Shown here in pieces: positions 8,805-18,072 of a stretch of 64,000 nucleotides of DNA. The stretch is from an uncultured Bacteroidota bacterium (GTDB taxonomy: Bacteria > Bacteroidota > Bacteroidia > Flavobacteriales > Flavobacteriaceae): positions 1-64,000 of the forward strand of contig CAIOTL010000136.1 of NCBI GenBank assembly GCA_903861155.1, in the 5' to 3' direction. How positions within the stretch are numbered: the first letter of the stretch is position 1; each line of letters begins with the position of its first letter. The notes beneath the pieces were generated by a model. It did not search any database. It was not told the DNA's origin and saw nothing but the letters and a program-made list of their open reading frames with translations. The translations under genes and the position numbers were made by a program.

Positions 8805-9953
8805 TTATTCCCTTCTATTTTCGCGCCTATTTGACCTGTCTGGAGAAGGAGTTACTAACGAACGTGTTGTAGAAGACGAAACAGGTATTGTTGCTGGTCG
8901 CGTTGTCGACGGTGTTACAGATCTATCCCCTGGACGCGTTGCCGAAGGCGTTGTAGGTCTTGTTGTCGGACTTGACCTTGAAGGCGTTACTGGTTGTGGT
9001 GCTCGACGATTCGTCGATGGCACTACTGGTCTTGACTCAGGACGAGTTGCCGAAGGCATCATTCTACGTATCCAAGGCTGTGTTCCCGAAGATGTTACGG
9101 GTCTCGCGGGTGTCGACGGCGCAATTGATCGTCTTTCAGGAGCCATCGGCTGCCTATACGTTCTGCCGTCATAGGAACGATTGTATCTTCCCTCACCTCT
9201 AAACTGCCTCACTATAGGAGAAGTTTGACGTCTATTGGTATAAAAAGAATGATTATTTGGGTATCGAATATATCCTGATCTACGATAAAAATTATTGGTA
9301 TAATAATGTCGATTAATATCCCAGTAAATATGAAAAAAAACGGGTGACCAAGGACGCCAATAAGTTGGATATAAACCCCAATGCCAAGGAGAAATATAAA
9401 CAGAAAATACTGGAGAAAACAAATAGGCTATTATTGGCCAATCATTGGCATAATAAATATCACTCCCCCTAACAACAACTCTTTGATTCCCCATATAGCC
9501 AGGATTTTGAGTTTCAGAAAAAGAAGGTTCCACAATATAATCTTTTCCATAAAGATCTTCGTCGCCAATAATCTGGACTATAACTTTTCCCGAAGGATTT
9601 TTATGCCCTTCTATAACGGCCACATCCTGATATTCATTGCCGTTTAACGCAACTCTCAGTACCGTAGAAAAAGAATTGCCATTCCTGTTTCCCACCACCT
9701 CAATATAATCTATGACATTGTCATTGTTTAAATCAAGGTTATTAATGTTCCCTTCTTTGTCATTCAATCTTCTTTCAAATTCTTCTAATGTTGGTGATTT
9801 TTGAAAAAGATCCAAGACGGCATAGAGATTTAGGTTGTCTCCAGGCAAACCAAGAGCTACAGGCTCATTTCCTGTTTGGGAAAACAAGGGTAAACACAAC
9901 AAACTAGTTGTCAGAACCACTATAATAAAAATTATTTTTTTCATGACTCGCAA
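8805..9953 (-). CDS. Exported hypothetical protein with EF-hand/dockerin-like loop and Ser/Thr/Pro/Arg-rich repetitive tail
   Basis: Signal peptide (MKKIIFIIVVLTTSLLCLPLFSQ), LDLNNDNVIDYIEV acidic loop, aromatic-rich middle, low-complexity TPS.TRP tail. Confidence 0.75.
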   Translation of the reverse strand: MRVMKKIIFIIVVLTTSLLCLPLFSQTGNEPVALGLPGDNLNLYAVLDLFQKSPTLEEFERRLNDKEGNINNLDLNNDNVIDYIEVVGNRNGNSFSTVLRVALNGNEYQDVAVIEGHKNPSGKVIVQIIGDEDLYGKDYIVEPSFSETQNPGYMGNQRVVVRGSDIYYANDWPIIAYLFSPVFSVYISPWHWGLYPTYWRPWSPVFFHIYWDINRHYYTNNFYRRSGYIRYPNNHSFYTNRRQTSPIVRQFRGEGRYNRSYDGRTYRQPMAPERRSIAPSTPARPVTSSGTQPWIRRMMPSATRPESRPVVPSTNRRAPQPVTPSRSSPTTRPTTPSATRPGDRSVTPSTTRPATIPVSSSTTRSLVTPSPDRSNRRENRRE

Positions 9954-10074
9954 TTTTTATATTAATATAGAAACGGACTACAAGTTACGAAATATATTTT
10001 TAATATGCTTTTTTTCAGCGTTTTAAATAAATACTTATTTATTCTTTAAGTAATGTGTTTTATAAAATTAAAAA

Positions 10075-10114
10075 ATCAACAAGTCCTAAGTTAAATTCTT
10101 ATGACTTGTTGATT
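10075..10114. terminator. Terminator-like hairpin downstream of ABC-F gene
   Basis: AATCAACAAGTCCTAAG-ttaaatt-CTTATGACTTGTTGATT, 17-bp stem with one mismatch. Confidence 0.6.
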
Positions 10115-10137
10115 ATCTCTGAAAGGCAATGAAAGTT

Positions 10138-11772
10138 TTATTTTTCTATCTCCCTCAAGTTTTCCATTTTTTTGTGCGCCAAAAAACCTGCAATATCTTC
10201 AAAATGCTCTTTCACTCTCTTATTTCCAAATTCAAAAACTTTCGTTGCCAATCCGTCAAGAAAATCACGATCGTGCGAAACCAAAATCAAAGTTCCGTCA
10301 AAATCACGCAAAGCTTCTTTAATAATGTCTTTGGTTTTCATATCCAAATGATTTGAAGGCTCATCCAGAATCAATAAATTTACGGGTTCTAGCAATAATT
10401 TTATCATGGCCAAACGCGTTTTTTCGCCACCCGAAAGCACTTTTACTTTCTTGGTTACATCATCACCATGAAACATAAACGCTCCAAGAATATCCTTGAT
10501 TTTTGTTCGAACATCACCCACAGCAATATCATCAATGGTTTCGAAAATGGTAGCATTTTCGTCCAATAAAGAGGCTTGATTTTGAGCAAAATAACCTATT
10601 TGGGCATTATGACCTATTTCTAAACTTCCGCCATTGATTTCTATTTCTTTCATAATGGCTTTAATCATCGTCGATTTTCCTTCCCCATTTTTACCTACGA
10701 AAGCCACTTTTTCACCCCGTTCGATAACCATATTGGCATTTTCAAAAACCACATTATCGCCATACGCTTTTGATAATTCCTTAACAATTACCGGATATTG
10801 TCCCGAACGAGCTGCCGGAGGAAATTTCAGTTTCAATGCTGAAGTGTCCACTTCATCTACCTGAACGATAACCAATTTTTCTAACATCTTCACACGTGAT
10901 TGAACGGCATCGGTTTTAGAAAACGTTCCTTTAAAACGATCTATAAAAGTTCTGTTATCAGCAATCATGCGTTGTTGCTCGTCATACGCTTTTTGCTGAT
11001 GGACTCTTCGGTCTTTTCGAAGTACTAAATAATGAGAATATTTGGCTTTATAGTCATAAATTCTTCCCATCGTAACTTCAATAGTACGATTAGTAATATT
11101 ATCGACAAAAGCTCTATCGTGCGAAATCACAACAACGGCTTTCGCAGCATTAATCAAGAAATCCTCTAACCATTGAATACTTTCGATATCCATGTGGTTC
11201 GTAGGCTCATCTAGCAATATCAAGTCTGGTTTTTGCAAAAGAATTTTAGCTAATTCGATTCGCATTCTCCAACCACCCGAAAACTCCGAGGTTTGACGCG
11301 TGAAATCTTCGCGAACAAAACCCAAACCAAGTAATATTTTCTCGACTTCGGCTTCGTAATTGACTTCTTCGATGGCGTAGAATTTCTCGCTTAAGTCGGA
11401 AACTCTTTCGATTAATTTCATGTAGGCATCACTTTCATAATCCGTACGAATCGTCAATTGCTCATTGATCTCGTCGATTTCGGCTTTCATCGAAAAAATT
11501 TCTCCAAAGGCTTTCGAAGCTTCTTCGACAACCGTAGACCCATCTTGAGCCAATAAATGCTGTGGCAAATAAGCAATTACAGCTTCTTTGGGTGCCGAAA
11601 TATTTCCTGTCGAAGGTTTACTTTGACCGGCAATAATCTTTAAAAGCGTTGATTTTCCCGCTCCGTTTTTACCCATAAGGGCAATTTTGTCATTTTCGTT
11701 GATGGCAAAAGAAACATCACTAAATAAAGTGGTTCCGCCAAATTGAACGGAGATATCGTTGACTGTAATCAT
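10138..11772 (-). CDS. ABC-F family ATP-binding protein
   Basis: Two ABC domains (GKNGAGKST, SGGWRMRIELAKILL, LLLDEPTNHMD; GKNGEGKST, LSGGEKTRLAMIKLLL, LILDEPSNHLD); no TM segments. Confidence 0.95.
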   Translation of the reverse strand: MITVNDISVQFGGTTLFSDVSFAINENDKIALMGKNGAGKSTLLKIIAGQSKPSTGNISAPKEAVIAYLPQHLLAQDGSTVVEEASKAFGEIFSMKAEIDEINEQLTIRTDYESDAYMKLIERVSDLSEKFYAIEEVNYEAEVEKILLGLGFVREDFTRQTSEFSGGWRMRIELAKILLQKPDLILLDEPTNHMDIESIQWLEDFLINAAKAVVVISHDRAFVDNITNRTIEVTMGRIYDYKAKYSHYLVLRKDRRVHQQKAYDEQQRMIADNRTFIDRFKGTFSKTDAVQSRVKMLEKLVIVQVDEVDTSALKLKFPPAARSGQYPVIVKELSKAYGDNVVFENANMVIERGEKVAFVGKNGEGKSTMIKAIMKEIEINGGSLEIGHNAQIGYFAQNQASLLDENATIFETIDDIAVGDVRTKIKDILGAFMFHGDDVTKKVKVLSGGEKTRLAMIKLLLEPVNLLILDEPSNHLDMKTKDIIKEALRDFDGTLILVSHDRDFLDGLATKVFEFGNKRVKEHFEDIAGFLAHKKMENLREIEK

Positions 11773-11842
11773 TAATTTTTGTTTAAAGTTTAATGTTCTA
11801 AAGGATAAAGTTGCTTGAAAACTGAACCTTTTTTGAAAGTGG

Positions 11843-11872
11843 CAAAGATAGGTTAATTGAGGAATTGGGCAA
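11843..11872 (-). promoter_or_regulatory. Bacteroidota-type promoter for ABC-F gene (TTG-N19-TATCTTTG)
   Basis: On the minus strand, TTG (11870-11872), 19-nt spacer, TATCTTTG (11843-11850). Confidence 0.65.
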
Positions 11873-12225
11873 TTGTAAAATTTGAAACCATAATTTTTTT
11901 ATTAAAAAAATATTTCATTTCAAAAAATAAGCGCTAAACCTACTCTTTTCTAGGTGATACAAAACGAAATTAATCATGAAAAATTAGAGCAACCAGTCTA
12001 TCCGAGAATCAATTACTTGAAAAGTAAAAAAAAAAAAAAAACGAAAGATAACAGAATTAAAAAAAATAGAATTTCTCCACTTTTTATGGAATAAATAAAT
12101 CTTCGAGTTGCATCGGTAACACCTCAACAAAGTCTTTATTTTTCCAAAATGAGGAAAACCGTAAAGAAGCTATTACGAATTAGTTCAAATTTGTCTCAAT
12201 TAACCATTAGAAATAATGATTAGAA

Positions 12226-12420
12226 TTGACAAAAATGAAAAAAATTAAGACCGATACTATACTTTTAAGCGACAAATATTTAATTACGGTGATTCATCTA
12301 TGGAGAGAATATGATAGCATATCCGTATTAGTCGCTTATTCGGAACTCAAAAGAAGAAAATATAATATCCCTGATTATATTGATTTGGAACTCGCTGAAT
12401 TCCTTAAAAAAAATAGTTGA
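12226..12420 (+). CDS. Small hypothetical protein (64 aa or 61 aa from the Met at 12235)
   Basis: Non-overlapping ORF of balanced composition in an otherwise noncoding gap. Confidence 0.5.
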   Translation: MTKMKKIKTDTILLSDKYLITVIHLWREYDSISVLVAYSELKRRKYNIPDYIDLELAEFLKKNS

Positions 12421-12458
12421 GTTGAAACAAACGGTTATCCATTTTTATCCTATTATTT

Positions 12459-13274
12459 TTAAAAAATTGTTTCGTCCAAAATAAATCTACGAACCACTTC
12501 GGCAACACCGTGATCATTGTTGGAAGCAACAATTACATCGCCAAATTCTCTTAATTCAGCATCAACATTATCTACCCAAACACCCAAACCGGCATATTGT
12601 ACCATCGTTAAATCATTACCGGCATTTCCTACGGCGATGATTTCACTTGGAAGAATATTAAGTTTTTCGGCTAGAATTCGAATAGCAGCTCCTTTGTCAA
12701 CACCGTTTGGTGCGGCTTCGAGGAAAAAGGGTTTCGACATACAAACACTCAAATCGGGCATTGCAGCTTTTAATACTGATTCAACATTTTTGAGATAACT
12801 TGGTTCTTCGAGCAACAAACATTTCACTGCCGAAGTGGTTACGGCTTCTTTAAAATTTGGAACAATAATATGTTCTAAACCTGTGATGGTACTTTCGATA
12901 TCAATGTATTCCGAATGACTTTCGCTGATGATTTTCCCATCCAAATAGGTGATAATATGCGTGTTGTTTTCCTGACTAAAATCGTAAAGGGAATGAATTT
13001 GTTCTTTGGTTAAAGCGTGTTCAAAAAGCACTTTATCTTCTTTTAAGTCGGTAATCGTAGAACCATTAAACGAAATCATAAAGGAATTATTGACATCACA
13101 TTGCAATTCTTTGGCATACTCAATCATTGCCGATGTTGGTCTCCCAGAAGCTAAAACAACATAAACTCCCATTTCTTGTGCTTTTAACAGCATTGTTGCA
13201 TTCTCATTCGAAATTTTATGGTCATCGGTCAACAAAGTGTCGTCCATATCTACAACCAGCATTTTATATTTCAT
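12459..13274 (-). CDS. Cof-type HAD-superfamily hydrolase
   Basis: MLVVDMDDTLLTDDHKIS, ASGRPTSAM, AVGNAGNDLTMVQYAGLGVWVDNVD. Confidence 0.93.
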   Translation of the reverse strand: MKYKMLVVDMDDTLLTDDHKISNENATMLLKAQEMGVYVVLASGRPTSAMIEYAKELQCDVNNSFMISFNGSTITDLKEDKVLFEHALTKEQIHSLYDFSQENNTHIITYLDGKIISESHSEYIDIESTITGLEHIIVPNFKEAVTTSAVKCLLLEEPSYLKNVESVLKAAMPDLSVCMSKPFFLEAAPNGVDKGAAIRILAEKLNILPSEIIAVGNAGNDLTMVQYAGLGVWVDNVDAELREFGDVIVASNNDHGVAEVVRRFILDETIF

Positions 13275-13312
13275 TCCTTTTATTTATTGTTAAAAAAAAT
13301 CTTTAATAGACT

Positions 13313-13528
13313 TTAAATATTCATTCTAAATTCCTCAATTACAGGATTTGCCTTAGAAAAATCGACTTCTTGAATAAACAATTCAACAGGTTTTGCATTC
13401 GTTATACTTGGCAAAACATTCGATTGATTGTTATTTCTAATTACTATATTTACTCCTATTTCTTCTATTTTTTCTTGTAAAGCTAGCGCCAAAATCTCGC
13501 TTCCCGAAAACACTTTCATTAATCCCAT
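13313..13528 (-). CDS. DUF2007-like putative signal-transducing protein
   Basis: 71 aa; KVFSGSEILALALQEKIEEIGVNIVIRNNNQS resembles the DUF2007 N-terminus. Confidence 0.6.
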   Translation of the reverse strand: MGLMKVFSGSEILALALQEKIEEIGVNIVIRNNNQSNVLPSITNAKPVELFIQEVDFSKANPVIEEFRMNI

Positions 13529-13547
13529 GCTATTGTATTTTTTTTAA

Positions 13548-14252
13548 TTATTTATTCCCGTTTTCCTCATCACCTTCTAATTCCTCAAAATCATCCTCTT
13601 TATCTGCCACAAAATTTTCTTCATCTTCAAAATCTTCTTCTTCCTCAAAATCGAATTCAAAAGGTTCTACCAACATTTTTTCGGCGAGAATTTCTATTCG
13701 CTCCGAGAACACATCAGCAAAAATAATTCGCTGGGTTTTGGCAATACTATTCGAAATACGCATGATTTTAGTTTCATGACGCAATTTCAAAATAGGATCG
13801 GCATCATCAAGAATAAACATTCTCAATCGGTTCACGTTATAACCCGCCGTGGTAAACATTTCGCCCAGTTTATTTGGCGTACCAATTAAAACATCGACTC
13901 CTGTTGAAATATAATTTTTGTCATATTCCATATCGCCTTTGTCATGCACACCATAGACCTCAAGCCCAGAGTTCTTCCCATATTTTTCGAAAAGGGCTTC
14001 CATTTCCAAAACCTTGGCTTTATCTTCAACAATGATCAAGGCACGAGGCGATTCTTCGTTGGATCCCGCCAATTTCTGAATCACATTGATAACAATTGTC
14101 GTCGTTTTTCCACTTCCGTTTGGCGCAATAATAATACAATCGGCACCACTTTTCAGGGTCGAAAATGTTTCTTGTTGCAAGTCATTCGCTTCGGTAAGAC
14201 CATTGTCGATGAGTGCGTGTTGAAGATTTTCGTTAATCTTTTTTAGTTTCAT
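13548..14252 (-). CDS. DEAD-box-like protein with a single RecA-like domain and acidic tail
   Basis: Q-motif-like region, PNGSGKTT Walker A, IGTPNKLGE, LDDAD motif II; no second helicase domain; C-terminus almost entirely Glu/Asp. Confidence 0.8.
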   Translation of the reverse strand: MKLKKINENLQHALIDNGLTEANDLQQETFSTLKSGADCIIIAPNGSGKTTTIVINVIQKLAGSNEESPRALIIVEDKAKVLEMEALFEKYGKNSGLEVYGVHDKGDMEYDKNYISTGVDVLIGTPNKLGEMFTTAGYNVNRLRMFILDDADPILKLRHETKIMRISNSIAKTQRIIFADVFSERIEILAEKMLVEPFEFDFEEEEDFEDEENFVADKEDDFEELEGDEENGNK

Positions 14253-14345
14253 TATTTAGTGATTAGGCAAAAAACATAAGCCATTAGTAAAATTTAAATT
14301 CATCGACATTATTCTAAAACTTATGCCTTTTGGCTATTGGCTGAT

Positions 14346-15509
14346 CTACTTGGAAGCAAACATCTTGACATCATTTTCAGATATCTCGTTTCCACCAAGG
14401 ATAATTAATCGTTCAACCACATTACGCAATTCGCGAATGTTTCCTGTCCAATCATATTCCTGCAGCAATTGAATGGCTTCCGCCGAAAATTCTTTTTGGG
14501 CATTTCCTTGTTCGGCAGCAATTTTTTCAGTGAAGTGATAAATCAACATCGGAATATCCTCTCTTCTTTCATTCAATGACGGAACATTAATCAAGATTAC
14601 CGCCAAACGATGGTACAAATCTTCACGAAAACGACCTTCAGCTATTTCTTTTTTCAAATCTTTGTTAGTGGCGGCGATGACGCGAACATTGACTTGGATG
14701 TCTTTTTCGGCACCCACGCGAGTAATCATACTTTCCTGCAAAGCTCTTAAAACTTTAGCTTGCGCCGAAAGGCTCATGTCGCCAATTTCATCCAGAAAAA
14801 TGGTCCCTTTATCAGCAGCTTCAAATTTACCAGCCCGATCTTTCACTGCCGATGTAAAAGCACCTTTCACGTGACCAAACAATTCGCTTTCGATCAATTC
14901 ACTAGGAATGGCGGCGCAATTTACTTCAATTAACGGGAAGTTGGCTCTATGGCTTTGCTCGTGCAATTGATGCGCAACGAGTTCTTTTCCAGTTCCGTTT
15001 GGCCCTGTAATCAAAACTCTCGCTTCGGTTTGGGCGACTTTTTCAATCATCACTTTGATATGATTAATAGCTTCGCTTTCGCCAATCATTTCATAATTCT
15101 TACTGACTCTTTTCTTTAAAATTTTATTTTCGACTACAAGTTGCTTTTTATCCAAGGCATTACGAACGGTATTCAATAACCGATTTAAATCCGGTGGTTT
15201 CGAAATATAGTCGAAAGCTCCCAAACGCATCGTTTGTATGGCGGTTTCCATATCGCCGTGACCTGAAATCATCACCATCGGGATTTCTGGTTTTATCTTT
15301 TTGACGGCTTCGAGCACTTCGACACCGTCCATTTTGGGCATTTTGATGTCGCACAAAACCAGGTCGTAGTCGTTGTTTTTTATTTTCTCCAATCCTGCAA
15401 CACCATCTTCGGAGTCGTCCACAATATAAGTGTCGCTTTCTTCGGAGAGTATTTTGGAAAGCACTCTTCGAATGGCGGCTTCGTCTTCTATGATTAGTAT
15501 TTTACTCAT
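14346..15509 (-). CDS. NtrC-family response regulator (REC + AAA+), no obvious HTH domain
   Basis: REC (CDIKMPKMDG, SKPPD), GPNGTGKELVA, ELFGHVKGAFTSA, GTIFLDEIGD; ends at GNEISENDVKMFASK. Confidence 0.93.
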   Translation of the reverse strand: MSKILIIEDEAAIRRVLSKILSEESDTYIVDDSEDGVAGLEKIKNNDYDLVLCDIKMPKMDGVEVLEAVKKIKPEIPMVMISGHGDMETAIQTMRLGAFDYISKPPDLNRLLNTVRNALDKKQLVVENKILKKRVSKNYEMIGESEAINHIKVMIEKVAQTEARVLITGPNGTGKELVAHQLHEQSHRANFPLIEVNCAAIPSELIESELFGHVKGAFTSAVKDRAGKFEAADKGTIFLDEIGDMSLSAQAKVLRALQESMITRVGAEKDIQVNVRVIAATNKDLKKEIAEGRFREDLYHRLAVILINVPSLNERREDIPMLIYHFTEKIAAEQGNAQKEFSAEAIQLLQEYDWTGNIRELRNVVERLIILGGNEISENDVKMFASK

Positions 15510-15519
15510 TTGTTGATTC

Positions 15520-15559
15520 GGTTATTTGTTGATTCGGTAAATTGGTTAAACAAATAACC
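15520..15559. repeat. Perfect 11-bp inverted repeat
   Basis: GGTTATTTGTT (15520-15530) / AACAAATAACC (15549-15559), 18-nt loop, between permease stop and NtrC-type regulator start. Confidence 0.7.
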
Positions 15560-15588
15560 AAACCCACGAATTAACGCATTAACATTCT

Positions 15589-16914
15589 TTAATATTTCAA
15601 CCATTTATATAATTCTCTCCACGTTGGTTTTTTGCCGTACATCAATATTCCCACTCGGTAAATTTTTGCAGCAAACCAAACTACAAAAAAGAAAGTTCCG
15701 AAAAGTAAACTGATTGAAATGGCGAGTTGCCACCAAGGCACGCCAAACGGAATTCGCATGAGCATCACGATGGGTGATGTGAGCGGAATCATCGAAAATA
15801 CGGTTGCCACTGTGCCGTGTGGATCGTTGATGACAGTAAAAAATCCGATGTAAACTCCCAAAACTAATGGCATAATGATAGGCAAAAGAAACTGTTGCGA
15901 ATCGGTTTCACTGTCGACTGCGGCACCAATAGAAGCATAAAAAGAACTATACAAAAAGTAGCCTCCAATGAAATAAATTACAAAACTAATGAGTATTGTG
16001 GCGATGGGTAATCCCCATAACTCCTTGATGTACATTTGAGCAGTTCCAGCAAATTCTTGATGGGCTGACATAATCACATCGGGTGGAAGTTTTGCAACTG
16101 AACTGGTATCAATTCCCAAAAATGCTGAAGCGGCAAACATAAATATCAATCCAAGAATTGCCCAAATAAAGAATTGCAGCAACCCTGCCAATGAGGTTCC
16201 TATTATTTTTCCCATCATTAATTGGAACGGTTTTACCGAGGAAATGATGATTTCGACAATGCGATTTGTTTTTTCTTCGATGACGCTGCGCATTACCATA
16301 TTGCCGTAAATAATGATAAACATCATAATGAGATAGCCGAATGCGCCGCCAATAGCAATCTTAATTTCGTTAAGTCCTTTGATGCTTTGTTCTCCCGATG
16401 CTTTTGCCAGGTTGATGTTTACTTTGGCTTGGGCATTTTGGATTGCCAAGGTATCTAATTTGGCTTTTTCAAAATTGTCTTTGGTAAGTTTTTTAGCAAT
16501 TACATCTTGTATATTTTCGATAAATGAAATACTTGGACTTTCGTTGGATATAAACTGAATTTTATTTTCTAAATCCTTGTCGTTAGAAACTTTTGGAATG
16601 TAAAGCAATCCTTCAAAGTTCTTATTGTTAATACTGTCCTTCAAAAATTCGGCATCAATTGGAGACAAATCATAATATTTATATTCGCCATTTTTTCTGT
16701 TCAAGCATAGAAATTCATTGGTAAACATGCCCGTTTCATCGTGAATGGCGACCCGTTTTGTGTCAGCTTTCATAGAACTCAAATAGCCAACAAATGCGGC
16801 TATTCCCACAAAAAGCAACGGACTTAAAAAAGTCATTACGATAAATGATTTGTTGCGCACTTTGGCGACAAACTCTCTTTTTATTATTAGTAATATTATA
16901 GACATTTTAGACAT
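15589..16914 (-). CDS. ABC-2 type (NatB-like) ABC transporter permease
   Basis: Multiple TM segments; FVAKVRNKSFIVMTFLSPLLF, MVMRSVIEEKTNRIVEIIISSVKPFQLMMGKIIG. Confidence 0.9.
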   Translation of the reverse strand: MSKMSIILLIIKREFVAKVRNKSFIVMTFLSPLLFVGIAAFVGYLSSMKADTKRVAIHDETGMFTNEFLCLNRKNGEYKYYDLSPIDAEFLKDSINNKNFEGLLYIPKVSNDKDLENKIQFISNESPSISFIENIQDVIAKKLTKDNFEKAKLDTLAIQNAQAKVNINLAKASGEQSIKGLNEIKIAIGGAFGYLIMMFIIIYGNMVMRSVIEEKTNRIVEIIISSVKPFQLMMGKIIGTSLAGLLQFFIWAILGLIFMFAASAFLGIDTSSVAKLPPDVIMSAHQEFAGTAQMYIKELWGLPIATILISFVIYFIGGYFLYSSFYASIGAAVDSETDSQQFLLPIIMPLVLGVYIGFFTVINDPHGTVATVFSMIPLTSPIVMLMRIPFGVPWWQLAISISLLFGTFFFVVWFAAKIYRVGILMYGKKPTWRELYKWLKY

Positions 16915-17005
16915 TTTAGATTTTTAGACAATTATAGGTTTTTAGATTTTTATTAGATTTTTATATTTTCTTATTCCTCTAAGAACTCTAAAAATCTAAG
17001 CAAAT

Positions 17006-17926
17006 CTAGTTACTTACTGCTTGAATGAAAATATCGGTTACACTTGGAATTTTTTCCACAAAATGAGTGACTTGTCCTCTTTGAACGAGAATGTTTAGTA
17101 ATTCGTTTGGCATTGCATTCCCTAGCTGAATTTCAAGTTTTAATTCATTGTTTAATGATTTAAAATTCGTTTGTCCCACTTTGAATTTCTGCGTGATGTC
17201 GTACATTAATCCTTCAATATTATCAGATAAAATACCCACTTCAAAACTATTGGTTTTGAATTTGCGCTTGATGTCATCTAATTTGCCTTCGATGAGTTTG
17301 TTCGATTTGTGAATTAAGGCAATATGATCGCATAATTCTTCAACGCTTTCCATACGATGGGTAGAGAAAATTATGGTTGAACCTTGGTTTCTCAATTCGA
17401 GGATTTCGTCTTTGATTATATTGGCATTTACGGGGTCGAATCCGGAAAAAGGCTCGTCGAAAATTAATAATTTTGGTTTGTGCAAAACGCAAACCACAAA
17501 TTGTACTTTCTGCGCCATTCCTTTTGAAAGTTCTTGGATTTTCTTGTTCCACCAACCTTGAATTCCTAATCTATCAAACCAATATTCTAATTGTTTCTTC
17601 GCCTCGGCTTTCGAAAGCCCTTTCATTTGTGCCAAATACAAACATTGCTCACCCACTTTCATCGATTTGTACAAACCGCGTTCTTCGGGCAAATAACCTA
17701 TTTGGGAAATATGTTTCGGGCTCAATTTCTCTCCATCGAGAATAATTTGCCCACTATCGGGCATGGTGATTTGATTGATGATTCGAATTAATGATGTTTT
17801 ACCTGCTCCATTTGGCCCTAGAAGTCCATAAATACTTCCTTTTGGAACCGTAAGCGAAACTTGGTTAAGTGCCACATAATCACCGTATTTTTTGACAACA
17901 TTTTTAACTTCAAGTATATTACCCAT
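17006..17926 (-). CDS. ABC transporter ATP-binding protein (NatA-like)
   Basis: GLLGPNGAGKTSLIRI, ELSKGMAQKVQFVV, LLIFDEPFSGFDPVN; paired with the permease. Confidence 0.93.
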   Translation of the reverse strand: MGNILEVKNVVKKYGDYVALNQVSLTVPKGSIYGLLGPNGAGKTSLIRIINQITMPDSGQIILDGEKLSPKHISQIGYLPEERGLYKSMKVGEQCLYLAQMKGLSKAEAKKQLEYWFDRLGIQGWWNKKIQELSKGMAQKVQFVVCVLHKPKLLIFDEPFSGFDPVNANIIKDEILELRNQGSTIIFSTHRMESVEELCDHIALIHKSNKLIEGKLDDIKRKFKTNSFEVGILSDNIEGLMYDITQKFKVGQTNFKSLNNELKLEIQLGNAMPNELLNILVQRGQVTHFVEKIPSVTDIFIQAVSN

Positions 17927-18023
17927 TCTAATTTATGATTTATTTTATCTGCTAGGACTTTAGGCCTTGGGTTTGTAAAAATAGAAAAATAGTGCTAATA
18001 AGGTGTTAAATAAAAACAAAAAA

Positions 18024-18050
18024 ACCCACCCCTATTTTCACAAGGATGGG
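18024..18050 (-). terminator. Terminator-like hairpin downstream of dnaJ
   Basis: CCCACCCC...GGATGGG stem with A/T flanks. Confidence 0.5.
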
Positions 18051-18072
18051 AAAATTTCTATTCTCAAATTTT

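Noticed and set aside
8800-9174. 124-aa forward ORF with repetitive Val/Gly-rich sequence
   Set aside because: Antisense to the Ser/Thr/Pro/Arg tail of the 8805..9953 minus-strand protein, which has a signal peptide and better context.
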